NCBI RefSeq assembly: GCF_049650445.1
Contig: NZ_JBASAD010000011.1
Location: forward strand, 1 to 64,000
DNA: 64,000 nt
Direction of reading: 5' to 3'
From: Castellaniella sp049650445
GTDB taxonomy: Bacteria; Pseudomonadota; Gammaproteobacteria; Burkholderiales; Burkholderiaceae_B
Positions 49,829 to 57,984 of this stretch are shown piece after piece (the first letter of the stretch is position 1; every line of letters starts with the position of its first letter). Below the pieces are notes generated by a model, which worked only from the letters and a program-made list of their open reading frames with translations, was not told the DNA's origin and did not search any database. The translations under genes and the position numbers were made by a program.

Positions 49829-50742
49829 GAAGGATTCCTTTCCGAAGAATGATCGAAGTGCAGGGCGCAGCGCGCGGCGGCCAGGTCCCAAGCCGCGCAG
49901 CCGACTGATTTGAATACGGCCGCGCCCTCTGGGGGGCCGTCCGCCAGCAGGCCGGCCAGGGACCGCACGCGGGACCAGTCCACGTCCGCCTGCAGGTAGT
50001 CGCCCGCCTCGTGCCTGGCGCCCTCGGGATCGTCCACGTACAGATGGCTGTCTGCCAGCGTGCGCGCGCCGATCTCGGCCAGGTCCTCACGATAGGCCCC
50101 CACACCAATCACCAGCCGCCCCGCGCGTGCGGGCTGATCGTAGACCGGCACGGCGCTGGTCGTCGCCGTAATCACCAGGCCGGCGGCCGGGTCGACCCGA
50201 TCGGCCGGCCGCACCCGGCCTGCGTCGAAACGCCGGGCGAAGGCCTCGGCCCGCCCCGGCGCATGGCCGATTACATCCACCCGCGCATCCGGATACAGTT
50301 CGAGCACCGCATCGACATGCCCCGTCGCCTGGGTGCCGGTGCCGAACACGGCCACGTGACGAAGCCCGCCGGGCTGCAGGCGGCTCACGGCCAGCATCGA
50401 GACCGCCGCCGTACGCCGCGTCGTGACGGTCGGTCCGTCCAGCAGCAGGCGCAGGCGGCCGGTGTCGCCGTCATAGACCGACACCATGCCGTTGACCGTC
50501 GGCAAGCCATGCGCGCGGTTGCCCGGCGCGACATTGACCAGTTTGTGGATGCCGACGTCCGCCGCCGTGGCCGGCATGGACAACATGACCGCGCCGTTGG
50601 GAAACGGCACGGCTTGCCGCGGCGGCGCGGACAAAAGACCCGCCGTCATGTCCTCAGCGGCCCGTGCGATCTCTTGCATCAGCGCCGGAAACGGCAGCAA
50701 CGCCGCCGTCCGGGCCGCATCGCAGACTTGCAGGTCACTCAT
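49825..50742 (-). CDS. Ornithine cyclodeaminase/mu-crystallin family enzyme
   Basis: The protein has about 305 residues from ATG 50742. The substrate-binding RTAA element is in DGPTVTTRRTAAVSML (about 117-132), and the NAD(P) Rossmann motif is FGTGTQATGHVDAV (about 143-156). GIHKLVNVAPGN near 75-86 carries the conserved Lys. The family includes ornithine and lysine cyclodeaminases, ketimine reductases such as piperideine-2-carboxylate reductase, and the L-arginine dehydrogenase DauB. In this operon, beside an FAD amino-acid oxidoreductase, a ketimine or imino acid reductase role is the best guess. Confidence 0.83.
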   Translation of the reverse strand: MSDLQVCDAARTAALLPFPALMQEIARAAEDMTAGLLSAPPRQAVPFPNGAVMLSMPATAADVGIHKLVNVAPGNRAHGLPTVNGMVSVYDGDTGRLRLLLDGPTVTTRRTAAVSMLAVSRLQPGGLRHVAVFGTGTQATGHVDAVLELYPDARVDVIGHAPGRAEAFARRFDAGRVRPADRVDPAAGLVITATTSAVPVYDQPARAGRLVIGVGAYREDLAEIGARTLADSHLYVDDPEGARHEAGDYLQADVDWSRVRSLAGLLADGPPEGAAVFKSVGCAAWDLAAARCALHFDHSSERNPS

Positions 50743-50762
50743 ATGCCTCTCCCTGAATCCCT

Positions 50763-51383
50763 TTATGCATGCTTCGGGTCCGGCAGACCCAATTCCCCAG
50801 GCGTGGTGCTGACCCACAGCACCCGCGCCTCGGTCGCGCCCTTGTTGACCACCCGATGCCCCATCCGGCTGTCGATGTAAAAACAATCGCCGGCCTGCAG
50901 GGTTTCGGGCTGGTAGAACTCGGTGTGTAATTCGATCTCACCTTCCAGGACGTAGACGAACTCTTCCCCCTCGTGGCGGCTCCAGCCTTCGTTGGCCTCC
51001 AGCGTCCAGGCCTTGATCCTGGAATCGAAAGGCATCATGCGCTTGTTCGCCAATTGGGAACAGAGCAGGCGATGGTGATACAGCGGCGTGTCGTGAAGAT
51101 TACCCTGCCCCGCCCGTTCGATGCTGCGCCGCCCCGCGCCCATATGCGCCTGCGCGGGCACAAACAGTTCGGCGACGTCCACCCCCAGGCCGTGAGCCAG
51201 GTTCAGCAACACATCGTAGGTCGGGGAAATCAAGCCGTTTTCGATCTTGGACAGCGTGGATGTGGAAATTCCACTGGCCTTGCCCGCCTGCCCCTGCGTC
51301 CAGCCCCGTTGCAGCCGCAACGCCTTGAGGCGCCCGGCCAACGCAGATTGCTGTTCCTTGACGACGGTTTTATCCACTTTCAA
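50763..51383 (-). CDS. Xre-cupin transcriptional regulator of the amino acid operon
   Basis: The protein of 206 residues has an N-terminal Xre helix-turn-helix (about 15-70; RGWTQGQAGKASGISTSTLSKIE) and a C-terminal cupin (about 115-195; LEANEGWSRHEGEEFVYVLEGEIELHTE). Such regulators (PuuR-like) bind small ligands in the cupin and usually repress nearby catabolic operons. It is embedded in the operon between livF and the mu-crystallin-like gene, so it is likely autoregulated with the whole unit. An AT-rich dyad at 57893-57908 upstream of the operon is a candidate site. Confidence 0.87.
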   Translation of the reverse strand: MKVDKTVVKEQQSALAGRLKALRLQRGWTQGQAGKASGISTSTLSKIENGLISPTYDVLLNLAHGLGVDVAELFVPAQAHMGAGRRSIERAGQGNLHDTPLYHHRLLCSQLANKRMMPFDSRIKAWTLEANEGWSRHEGEEFVYVLEGEIELHTEFYQPETLQAGDCFYIDSRMGHRVVNKGATEARVLWVSTTPGELGLPDPKHA

Positions 51384-51409
51384 TTCCTCTTCCTTGATCC
51401 ATACACACC

Positions 51410-52147
51410 TTAGCGCGTGACCCGGCGGCGCGTCCCCGAACTGAGGTAGGCTTCCCGCACCTGTTCATCGTGCAACAAGGCCTCGCCGGTGCCGGTCAGG
51501 GTAATGCTGCCATTGACGAGCACATAGCCCCGGTCGGCCAGACGCAAGGCATGCTGGGCATTTTGCTCGACCAGGAAAATAGTCTTTCCCAGGGTGGCGA
51601 TATCCCGGAGCGTCTGCAAAATCTGACGCGCCACCAGGGGGGCCAGGCCCAGGCTCGGCTCGTCGAGCAAAATAGTATCAGGCCGGCCCATCAATGCGCG
51701 CGCGATCGCCAGCATCTGCTGCTCGCCGCCGGACAAGGTACCCGCCCGCTGATTGCGCCGTTCCTTCAGCCGCGGAAACAGATCGAACATGGCCTCCCGG
51801 TCCTCGTCCACATGCGCCATGCCGATCGGCAGCGTCCCCAGGATCAGGTTTTCTTCGACCGTCATCGCCGGAAAGATCCGCCGGCCTTCCGGCACCTGCG
51901 CAATCCCCCGGCGCGCGACCCGGTGCGGCGGGACATGCAGCAGGCTTTCGCCGCGATAAGTGATGGCGCCGGCCGAGGCTCGGGGTTCGCCAAAGATGGA
52001 CATCAGCAAAGTGCTTTTCCCCGCGCCATTGGCGCCGATCAGGGAAACGATCTCGCCCGCATCCACATGCAGGCTGACCTGGTGCAGTACCTGGATGGGG
52101 CCATACGCCACATCGACGTCCCGCAGCACCAGCAAAGGTTCGCTCAT
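51410..52147 (-). CDS. livF: Branched-chain-type amino acid ABC transporter ATPase (LivF-like)
   Basis: The ATPase of 245 residues has Walker A GANGAGKST (about 39-47), signature LSGGEQQMLAIARAL (about 138-152), and Walker B TILLDEPSLGLAP (about 158-170). RRGIAQVPEGRRIFPAMTV is a LivF hallmark. The start overlaps the LivG stop by four bases. It ends 26 bases before the Xre-cupin gene. It energises the importer with LivG. Confidence 0.92.
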   Translation of the reverse strand: MSEPLLVLRDVDVAYGPIQVLHQVSLHVDAGEIVSLIGANGAGKSTLLMSIFGEPRASAGAITYRGESLLHVPPHRVARRGIAQVPEGRRIFPAMTVEENLILGTLPIGMAHVDEDREAMFDLFPRLKERRNQRAGTLSGGEQQMLAIARALMGRPDTILLDEPSLGLAPLVARQILQTLRDIATLGKTIFLVEQNAQHALRLADRGYVLVNGSITLTGTGEALLHDEQVREAYLSSGTRRRVTR

Positions 52148-52986
52148 GTCAGGTCCTCCTCGCCGCCCAGATAGGCCGCGATCACGGCGGGATTGCCCCG
52201 GATCGCCTCGGCATCACCCTGGGCGATCACGCAGCCGTGATCCAGCACGATGATGTGATCGGAAATCCCCATGACCAGGCCCATGTCGTGTTCAATCAGC
52301 AATATCGTCACCTCATGATGCTCACGCAGCTCGGTGATGAGATCCGACAAGGCTTCGGTCTCGCGGGGGTTCAGCCCGGCAGCCGGTTCGTCCAGACAGA
52401 TCAGCCGTGGCTTGCCGCACATGGCGCGCGCGATTTCCAGCCGCCGCTGCTGGCCATACGGCAGTTCGCCCGCCAAACGATTCCCCGCGTCCGCGAGACC
52501 CACGGTATCCAGCCAGCGCCAGGCCGATTCCAAGGCCAGATCCTCCTGACGGTGATAATGGGCGCTGCCCAGAAAACCGCGCCACAGATTGCCATCCAGG
52601 GCGCGGTGCTGGGCCACCAGCAGATTCTCCAGCACCGTCATGTCCTTGAACAGGCGGATGTTCTGAAAGGTGCGCGCGATGCCTGCCCGCGCCACCAGAT
52701 GCGAACCGCCGATGAAAAACCGATCCAGCAAATCATTGACCTGCACGAGGCGGCGGCCGTCATTGAAGACAATCTGCCCGGCCGAGGCCCGGTAGAACCC
52801 CGTGACGCAATTGAAGACCGTGGTCTTCCCGGCGCCATTGGGACCGATCAGGGCCGTCACGCTCTGCGGCATGACGTCAAAGCTGACATCCTGATTGGCG
52901 ATGATGCCGCCGAATCGCTGCGTCAGACCCCGGACACTCAGCAAAGGGGCCGCCACGGACGGGCGTTCAGAGCGGTCGTCCGTCAT
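52144..52986 (-). CDS. livG: Branched-chain-type amino acid ABC transporter ATPase (LivG-like)
   Basis: The ATPase of 280 residues has Walker A GPNGAGKTT (about 52-60), the LivG-specific ARTFQNIRLFKDMTVLENLLVAQH segment (about 107-130), signature ELPYGQQRRLEIARAM, and Walker B LICLDEPAAGLNPRE. A C-terminal LivG extension (VIAQGDAEAIRGNPAVIAAYLG) is present. It overlaps the LivM stop and the LivF start by four bases each. Confidence 0.92.
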   Translation of the reverse strand: MTDDRSERPSVAAPLLSVRGLTQRFGGIIANQDVSFDVMPQSVTALIGPNGAGKTTVFNCVTGFYRASAGQIVFNDGRRLVQVNDLLDRFFIGGSHLVARAGIARTFQNIRLFKDMTVLENLLVAQHRALDGNLWRGFLGSAHYHRQEDLALESAWRWLDTVGLADAGNRLAGELPYGQQRRLEIARAMCGKPRLICLDEPAAGLNPRETEALSDLITELREHHEVTILLIEHDMGLVMGISDHIIVLDHGCVIAQGDAEAIRGNPAVIAAYLGGEEDLT

Positions 52987-54470
52987 GCAGCCTCCCGGCG
53001 TTCGAAACAGGTCCGGCCCGGACGCACCAGACCATACGGCCGCCAGATCATCATGCCGATCATCAGCAGGCCGAACAACAGGATGCGGTAGTCCGCCACG
53101 GCCCTCAGGATTTCAGGCAGCAGAGTCAAGGCGATAGCGGCCAGAATCACCCCCAGCGTGGACCCCATGCCACCCAGTACGACAATGGACAGGATCAGGA
53201 CGGACTCGAAAAAATTGAAGGACATCGGGCTGATGAAGCCCTGATAGGTGGCAAAGAACACCCCCGCAATCCCCCCTGTCGTCGCACCCATCATGAACGC
53301 GGCCAGCTTGACCGTGACATGGTTGATCCCCAGGGAACGACAGGCGATCTCGTCTTCGCGCAGAGCCTCCCAGGAACGTCCCAGGGGCATGCGACGCAAG
53401 CGATTGAAGGCGTGCAGCACCCCGATCACCACGATGAACAGCAGACTGTAGATGAACAAGACCTTGTAGTCCCCACTGTAGGGCAGATGGAAAAATTCAT
53501 GAAAGGGCGGCAGGCCATCGCTGCCTCGCCGGCTGAATTCCAGCCCGAACAGCGTGGGCGCAGGCGCCGGCACCCCATTGGGTCCGCCGGTCATGTCCAC
53601 CCAGTTGGTCAATACCAGCCGGATGATTTCGCCGAAGCCAAGCGTCACGATCGCCAGGTAATCGCCGTGCATGCGCAGCACGGGAAAACCCAGCACGGCG
53701 CCACACACGGCCGCCAGCAAGGGCGCCAGCAGCAGCGCAGTCCAAAAGCCGATGCCCAGATATTGCGCGCCCAAGGCCAGGAAATACGCGCCGACGGCAT
53801 AAAAGGCGACGTAGCCCAGATCCAGCAATCCGGCCAATCCGACGACGATATTCAGCCCCATGCCCAACAGCACATAAATCAGTACCAGGATCAGATTGCT
53901 GACCCAGACCTTGGGCAGCAATCCGGTCTGATTCAGGAGCACGGGCAAGATCAGGCCGGCCAGAAAGAGCACCCACAGCGGCAGGCGCCAGGGATGCGGC
54001 TTGCCGCGCAAGCGCGGCAGACCCAGGCCATACGCCAGCAGCAGCAACAGCAGAATGAGAATCAGCGCGAAGCCTGCCCCTGCGTGCATCAGACCCAGCC
54101 CCACCAGCAGCAACAGACCGACGCACAAAGCCAGGCCCAGCATCAGCACGCGCCGGGGAGGAACACGTACACCGGCGGACGCGGGGCCACGTCCCCGGCC
54201 TGCCCAATGGCGGCGGCCCAGCCTGCTATGAAAATACAGCTGAAACACGAGACGCCCCAACATCACCAGAATCGCCAAGGCAAACCCGTTGACGATCACC
54301 GGCACACGCCAGGGCAAGAAGCGGAAGTCGTACTGATTCAGCACGAGATTCGTGATCGGACTGAACGCCAGCATCACCAGCATGCCCATGAGCGCCGCAT
54401 CCTTCAGGCAGCGTCCCCAGGGGAAGGGGCTCGGCCCGGTGACAGACAGTGCTTCCTGCGACGCCATCAC
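52983..54470 (-). CDS. livM: Branched-chain-type amino acid ABC transporter permease (LivM-like)
   Basis: The permease of 495 residues is longer than typical LivM proteins of about 300-425. An extra N-terminal hydrophobic region covers about 1-180. The conserved core begins VLLGMGLNIVVGLAGLLDLGYVAFYAVGAY (condensed near 200-230), with the EAA-like loop WEALREDEIACRSLGINHVTVKL near 395-417. It overlaps the LivH stop by four bases. The longer N-terminus also occurs in E. coli LivM, which has an extra region of this kind. Confidence 0.9.
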   Translation of the reverse strand: MMASQEALSVTGPSPFPWGRCLKDAALMGMLVMLAFSPITNLVLNQYDFRFLPWRVPVIVNGFALAILVMLGRLVFQLYFHSRLGRRHWAGRGRGPASAGVRVPPRRVLMLGLALCVGLLLLVGLGLMHAGAGFALILILLLLLLAYGLGLPRLRGKPHPWRLPLWVLFLAGLILPVLLNQTGLLPKVWVSNLILVLIYVLLGMGLNIVVGLAGLLDLGYVAFYAVGAYFLALGAQYLGIGFWTALLLAPLLAAVCGAVLGFPVLRMHGDYLAIVTLGFGEIIRLVLTNWVDMTGGPNGVPAPAPTLFGLEFSRRGSDGLPPFHEFFHLPYSGDYKVLFIYSLLFIVVIGVLHAFNRLRRMPLGRSWEALREDEIACRSLGINHVTVKLAAFMMGATTGGIAGVFFATYQGFISPMSFNFFESVLILSIVVLGGMGSTLGVILAAIALTLLPEILRAVADYRILLFGLLMIGMMIWRPYGLVRPGRTCFERREAA

Positions 54471-55384
54471 ACTTTCTCCACGGCAGGACGACCCATCAGA
54501 CCGCTGGGCTTGAAGATCAGCACCAGCACCAGGACGCCAAAGGAAAACACGTCCTTGTAGTCGCTGCTGACGAAGCCGGAGAACAGCGACTCCAGGCTAC
54601 CCAGCAGCAGCCCCCCGAGCATGGCACCCGGCAAGGAACCGATGCCCCCCAGCACGGCGGCGCTGAAGGCTTTGATCCCGATGATGAAGCCGACGAAGAA
54701 ATCGAAAGACCCGTAATTCTGGGTGACCAGCACCCCGGCGATGGCGGCCATCACCGAGCCGATGACGAACACCAGGGAAATAACCTGGACGGTATTCACG
54801 CCCAGGATGACGGCCATACGGCGATCCTGCTGAGTGGCCCGGCACTGCCGCCCCAGACTGGTGCCGTGCACAAACCAGGTCAAGAGCGCCATGGCCGCAA
54901 AACTGACGGCGATGATGACCAGACTCATGTATTTCACCTGGATGAAATGCTCGGCACCGCCCAGCCGCCAGCTACCCGTGATCATGGGCGGCACCCCTTG
55001 GACATTGGGGCCTTGCGAAAGCTGGATATAGTTTTGCAGCACCAGCGAAACCCCGATGGCTGAAATCAAGGGCGCCAGCCGGCTGGTGCCGCCCAAGGGA
55101 CGGTACACCACCCGTTCAATCGACCACCCGTACAAACCGGTCAGGATCATGGTCAGCACCAGCGTGATCAGCAACGACAGCACGATGGAATCCATGCCGA
55201 AGAAACTGATCACCGCCAGCACAATCGCGCTGATGTACGCGCTCACCATGTAGACATCGCCATGCGCAAAATTGATCATGCCGATGATCCCGTAGACCAT
55301 GGTGTAGCCGATGGCGATCAATCCATAGATCGCCCCCAGCGTCACACCATTGATCAACTGCTGACCGAGAATGTACGGGTCCAT
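54467..55384 (-). CDS. livH: Branched-chain-type amino acid ABC transporter permease (LivH-like)
   Basis: The permease of 305 residues has about eight hydrophobic segments. LINGVTLGAIYGLIAIGYTMVYG (start) and the EAA-type loop RATQQDRRMAVILGVNTVQVISL (about 182-204) match LivH. It begins nine bases after the LivK stop. Together with LivM it forms the transmembrane pore. Confidence 0.92.
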   Translation of the reverse strand: MDPYILGQQLINGVTLGAIYGLIAIGYTMVYGIIGMINFAHGDVYMVSAYISAIVLAVISFFGMDSIVLSLLITLVLTMILTGLYGWSIERVVYRPLGGTSRLAPLISAIGVSLVLQNYIQLSQGPNVQGVPPMITGSWRLGGAEHFIQVKYMSLVIIAVSFAAMALLTWFVHGTSLGRQCRATQQDRRMAVILGVNTVQVISLVFVIGSVMAAIAGVLVTQNYGSFDFFVGFIIGIKAFSAAVLGGIGSLPGAMLGGLLLGSLESLFSGFVSSDYKDVFSFGVLVLVLIFKPSGLMGRPAVEKV

Positions 55385-55393
55385 GCCGCTTCC

Positions 55394-56524
55394 TTACTTC
55401 GCCGCAGGCAGTTCGGCGTAATGTCCATCGGCATCCCACTGGTACATCACCACGCTGGGCTTGGTCAGATCTCCCTTGGCGTTCCAGCCTTTTTCACCCA
55501 ACACCGTGGACACGTTGTGCTGCTTGAGCCAGCCGGCCAGCTTGTCGCCGTCCGTCGTGCCCGTGCCGGCAATCGCCGCCGACACGGCCTGCACCGCCGC
55601 ATAGGCATACAAGGTAAAGCCGTCGGAGCCCTTGCCCTCGCGCGCGAGCTTTTCAACGATCAGGCGGCCGGCCTCGATCTTGCGCGGGTCTTCCGGGAAC
55701 GACATATACACACCCTGGGCATATTGCTTGCCGCCGGCGGCCGTCACGAACGCAGGGTCGACGATCCCGTCATCCGACACAAAGGGAATCGTCAACCCCT
55801 GTTCGCGCATCTGCCTCACCAGCGTGCCCGCTTCGGCATACAAACCGCCGAAGAACACCGCATCCACATTCGCGGCACGGATCTTGGTGACCAGCGCGTT
55901 GTAGTCGCGCTCGCCGCGCGTCACCCCGTCGTACAGCGCCGTCTTCACCCCATGACGCTCGGTTTCCGAACGAGTCGCATCCGCCACCCCCCGGCCATAG
56001 GTGTCCTTGTCATGGACGATCGCCACCGTGGCGGCTTTCAGGTTCCTGGCGATGAAATCCCCCAACACCACGGCCTGCTGGTCATCCCGCCCGCAGATCC
56101 GGGTGACGGTGGGCAGACCACGCTCTGTGACCTCCGGATTGGTGGATCCGGTGGCCATCGACAGAATATTGGCCTCGTCATAGATCTCCGAGGCGGGAAT
56201 CGTGCTGGACGAACAGAAATGCCCGACCACCGCCGCCACATGATCCTGGTCCACGAACCGATGCGCCACCGCCACGGCCTGCTTGGGCTCGCAGGCATCA
56301 TCGCCCTTGATCAGCACGATTTTCTTGCCGTTGATTCCGCCCTGGGCATTGAGCGCCTCTGCTGCCGACTGAGCGCCGGTCCAGAGCTGATCACCAAACG
56401 CGGCATTCGGCCCCGTAAACGGACCGGCGATGCCAATCTTGATTTCATCCTGAGCCTGGACGGCCGAGGACACACCTGCCAAAAGCGCCATACCGACACA
56501 CACGGATAAGAAACACTGCTTCAT
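55394..56524 (-). CDS. livK: Branched-chain-type amino acid ABC transporter periplasmic binding protein (LivK-like)
   Basis: This periplasmic protein of 376 residues has a signal peptide at about 1-24 (MKQCFLSVCVGMALLAGVSS, cleavage after VQA). ATG 56524 has a very strong ribosome site (AAGGAGGAGG). IKIGIAGPFTGPNAAFGDQ, GDDACEPKQAVAVA and GHFCSSSTIPASEIYDE match E. coli LivJ/LivK, including the Cys pair that forms the LIV disulfide. Close LivJ similarity suggests an aliphatic amino acid, but the surrounding enzymes hint at a basic or cyclic amino acid instead. Confidence 0.9.
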   Translation of the reverse strand: MKQCFLSVCVGMALLAGVSSAVQAQDEIKIGIAGPFTGPNAAFGDQLWTGAQSAAEALNAQGGINGKKIVLIKGDDACEPKQAVAVAHRFVDQDHVAAVVGHFCSSSTIPASEIYDEANILSMATGSTNPEVTERGLPTVTRICGRDDQQAVVLGDFIARNLKAATVAIVHDKDTYGRGVADATRSETERHGVKTALYDGVTRGERDYNALVTKIRAANVDAVFFGGLYAEAGTLVRQMREQGLTIPFVSDDGIVDPAFVTAAGGKQYAQGVYMSFPEDPRKIEAGRLIVEKLAREGKGSDGFTLYAYAAVQAVSAAIAGTGTTDGDKLAGWLKQHNVSTVLGEKGWNAKGDLTKPSVVMYQWDADGHYAELPAAK

Positions 56525-56587
56525 ACTGCCTCCTCCTTCGATCAGCCGGGACTTTCCGGCATACCCTGCCGACTGCACAGGCATGAT

Positions 56588-57769
56588 TTACACGACGTTT
56601 TTCTCGATGATGGGCCGACCTTCCAGAATGCGCCGCCACCCCATCCGGCTCAGGTCCAGCGTCCGGAACCGCCCATGGACGATCAGTTCCGACAAAGCCC
56701 TGCCGACGGCGGGCGACTGCTGCATCCCATGGCCGCTGAAGCCATTGGCAAAATAAAGATTGTGCAGATCAGGGTGCAGGCCCAGGATCACGTTCTGATC
56801 GACCAGATTCATGTCGTAGTGCCCTGCCCAGCTGCGCCCGCAGCGCAACGCCTCGAAGGCCGGCACGCGATGGGCCAGCAAGGGCCAGAGCACCTCCTCG
56901 AACAAGGCGTGCTGCACATCGAAATCCAGGCATTCTGTATCCTGGTCCGGCGGCGGCGCGATGCCGGTGATGAAGCCCTGCCCCTCGGGACGGAAATACG
57001 CCCCGCTGGGATCGATCACCATGGGGCAGCCCGGCAGGCGCTCCGGGCATTGCACATAGAAGACACTGCGCTTGCGCGCCTGCACCGGCAGTTCGATGCC
57101 CGCCAGACGCGACAGCGCCGGTGCGCCGGTGCCGGCGGCGTTGATCAGGACGCCGCAGGACAGCTGTGTGCCGTCATCGAGACGCACGCCCGTGACCTGC
57201 GCGCCGCTTCGGTTGATACCCACGACGCGGCGCGCCAGGTAGGCAGCGCCCTGGGCGATGGCCTTGTGCCGCAGCCCCTGCATCATGCCGTAGGCGTCCA
57301 GCCAGCCTTCGCCGCTCAGGCCCAGCGCACCAGCGGCCAGGTCATCCACGTTCAGCCAGGGATACCGGTCGCGCAACGCGTCGGCATCCAGCAGGGCGAT
57401 ATCCGCCCCTTCGCGGCACTGTACGACGTGGTTTTCCTGCAGGACGGGCAGACCGGCGGGCGTGGCCAGAAACAGGTAACCGCCTTCGTGGAAAGCCGGA
57501 TCGGGCCGGACGCCGTCCACCGCCAGGGTATCGGCGAAGGTGCGCAGAAACTCCGTACCGAAGCGAGACATGCGGATGTTCTCCTCGGTGGAGAACTGAT
57601 GGCGGATGGACGCGGCCGAGAGCGCCGTCGCACAATGCTGATAGGTGGGATCGGGTTCGATGACGACCACGGAGCCGTTGAAATCCGGGTCGGCGGTCAG
57701 AAAATAAGCCGCCGCGCTGCCGACGGCGGCGCCGCCTGCGATGATGACGTCGAAATGCGTTTGATCCAT
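56588..57769 (-). CDS. FAD-dependent amino acid oxidoreductase (DAO family)
   Basis: The protein of 393 residues has an N-terminal ADP-binding fold (FDVIIAGGAAVGSAAAYFL, about 6-24), a second Gly-rich element and the C-terminal DAO motif (NLYFANGFSGHGMQQSPAVG, about 345-364). SAASIRHQFSTEENIRMS resembles the FOXRED1-like branch of glycine/sarcosine/D-amino acid oxidoreductases. It is the first gene of the operon, 63 bases before livK. Substrate candidates are pipecolate, D-lysine, D-arginine or another secondary or D-amino acid. Electrons may go to oxygen or the quinone pool. Confidence 0.82.
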   Translation of the reverse strand: MDQTHFDVIIAGGAAVGSAAAYFLTADPDFNGSVVVIEPDPTYQHCATALSAASIRHQFSTEENIRMSRFGTEFLRTFADTLAVDGVRPDPAFHEGGYLFLATPAGLPVLQENHVVQCREGADIALLDADALRDRYPWLNVDDLAAGALGLSGEGWLDAYGMMQGLRHKAIAQGAAYLARRVVGINRSGAQVTGVRLDDGTQLSCGVLINAAGTGAPALSRLAGIELPVQARKRSVFYVQCPERLPGCPMVIDPSGAYFRPEGQGFITGIAPPPDQDTECLDFDVQHALFEEVLWPLLAHRVPAFEALRCGRSWAGHYDMNLVDQNVILGLHPDLHNLYFANGFSGHGMQQSPAVGRALSELIVHGRFRTLDLSRMGWRRILEGRPIIEKNVV

Positions 57770-57984
57770 CCTGCTGCGCTCCTCTAGGGATCATCTGAAC
57801 AAGTCATCGGGATCGTCGGGCGGTGTGACACCTCCGATTGCGAGATCATTGTGGAAGCAAATTTTTCTATTTTCTCTAGGTATTTTCCCTTTAAGAAAAT
57901 TTTTTCTTATTTAAAAAGTGCGTGATATCCTGTCCCGGATCGGTCCCTTTCATCGACTTTTTCGAGACAGCCCGGAGCCACGCC
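57770..57984. promoter_or_regulatory. Divergent AT-rich control region between the FAD oxidoreductase and ALDH7
   Basis: The 215-base gap contains a very AT-rich block (57857-57917) in otherwise GC-rich DNA. AAGAAAA (57893-57899) and TTTTCTT (57902-57908) form a seven-base dyad around TT. A related sequence AAATTTTTCTATTTT starts at 57859, against AAATTTTTTCTTATTT starting at 57897. Such a region probably holds both promoters and binding sites for the Xre-cupin regulator. Confidence 0.5.
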
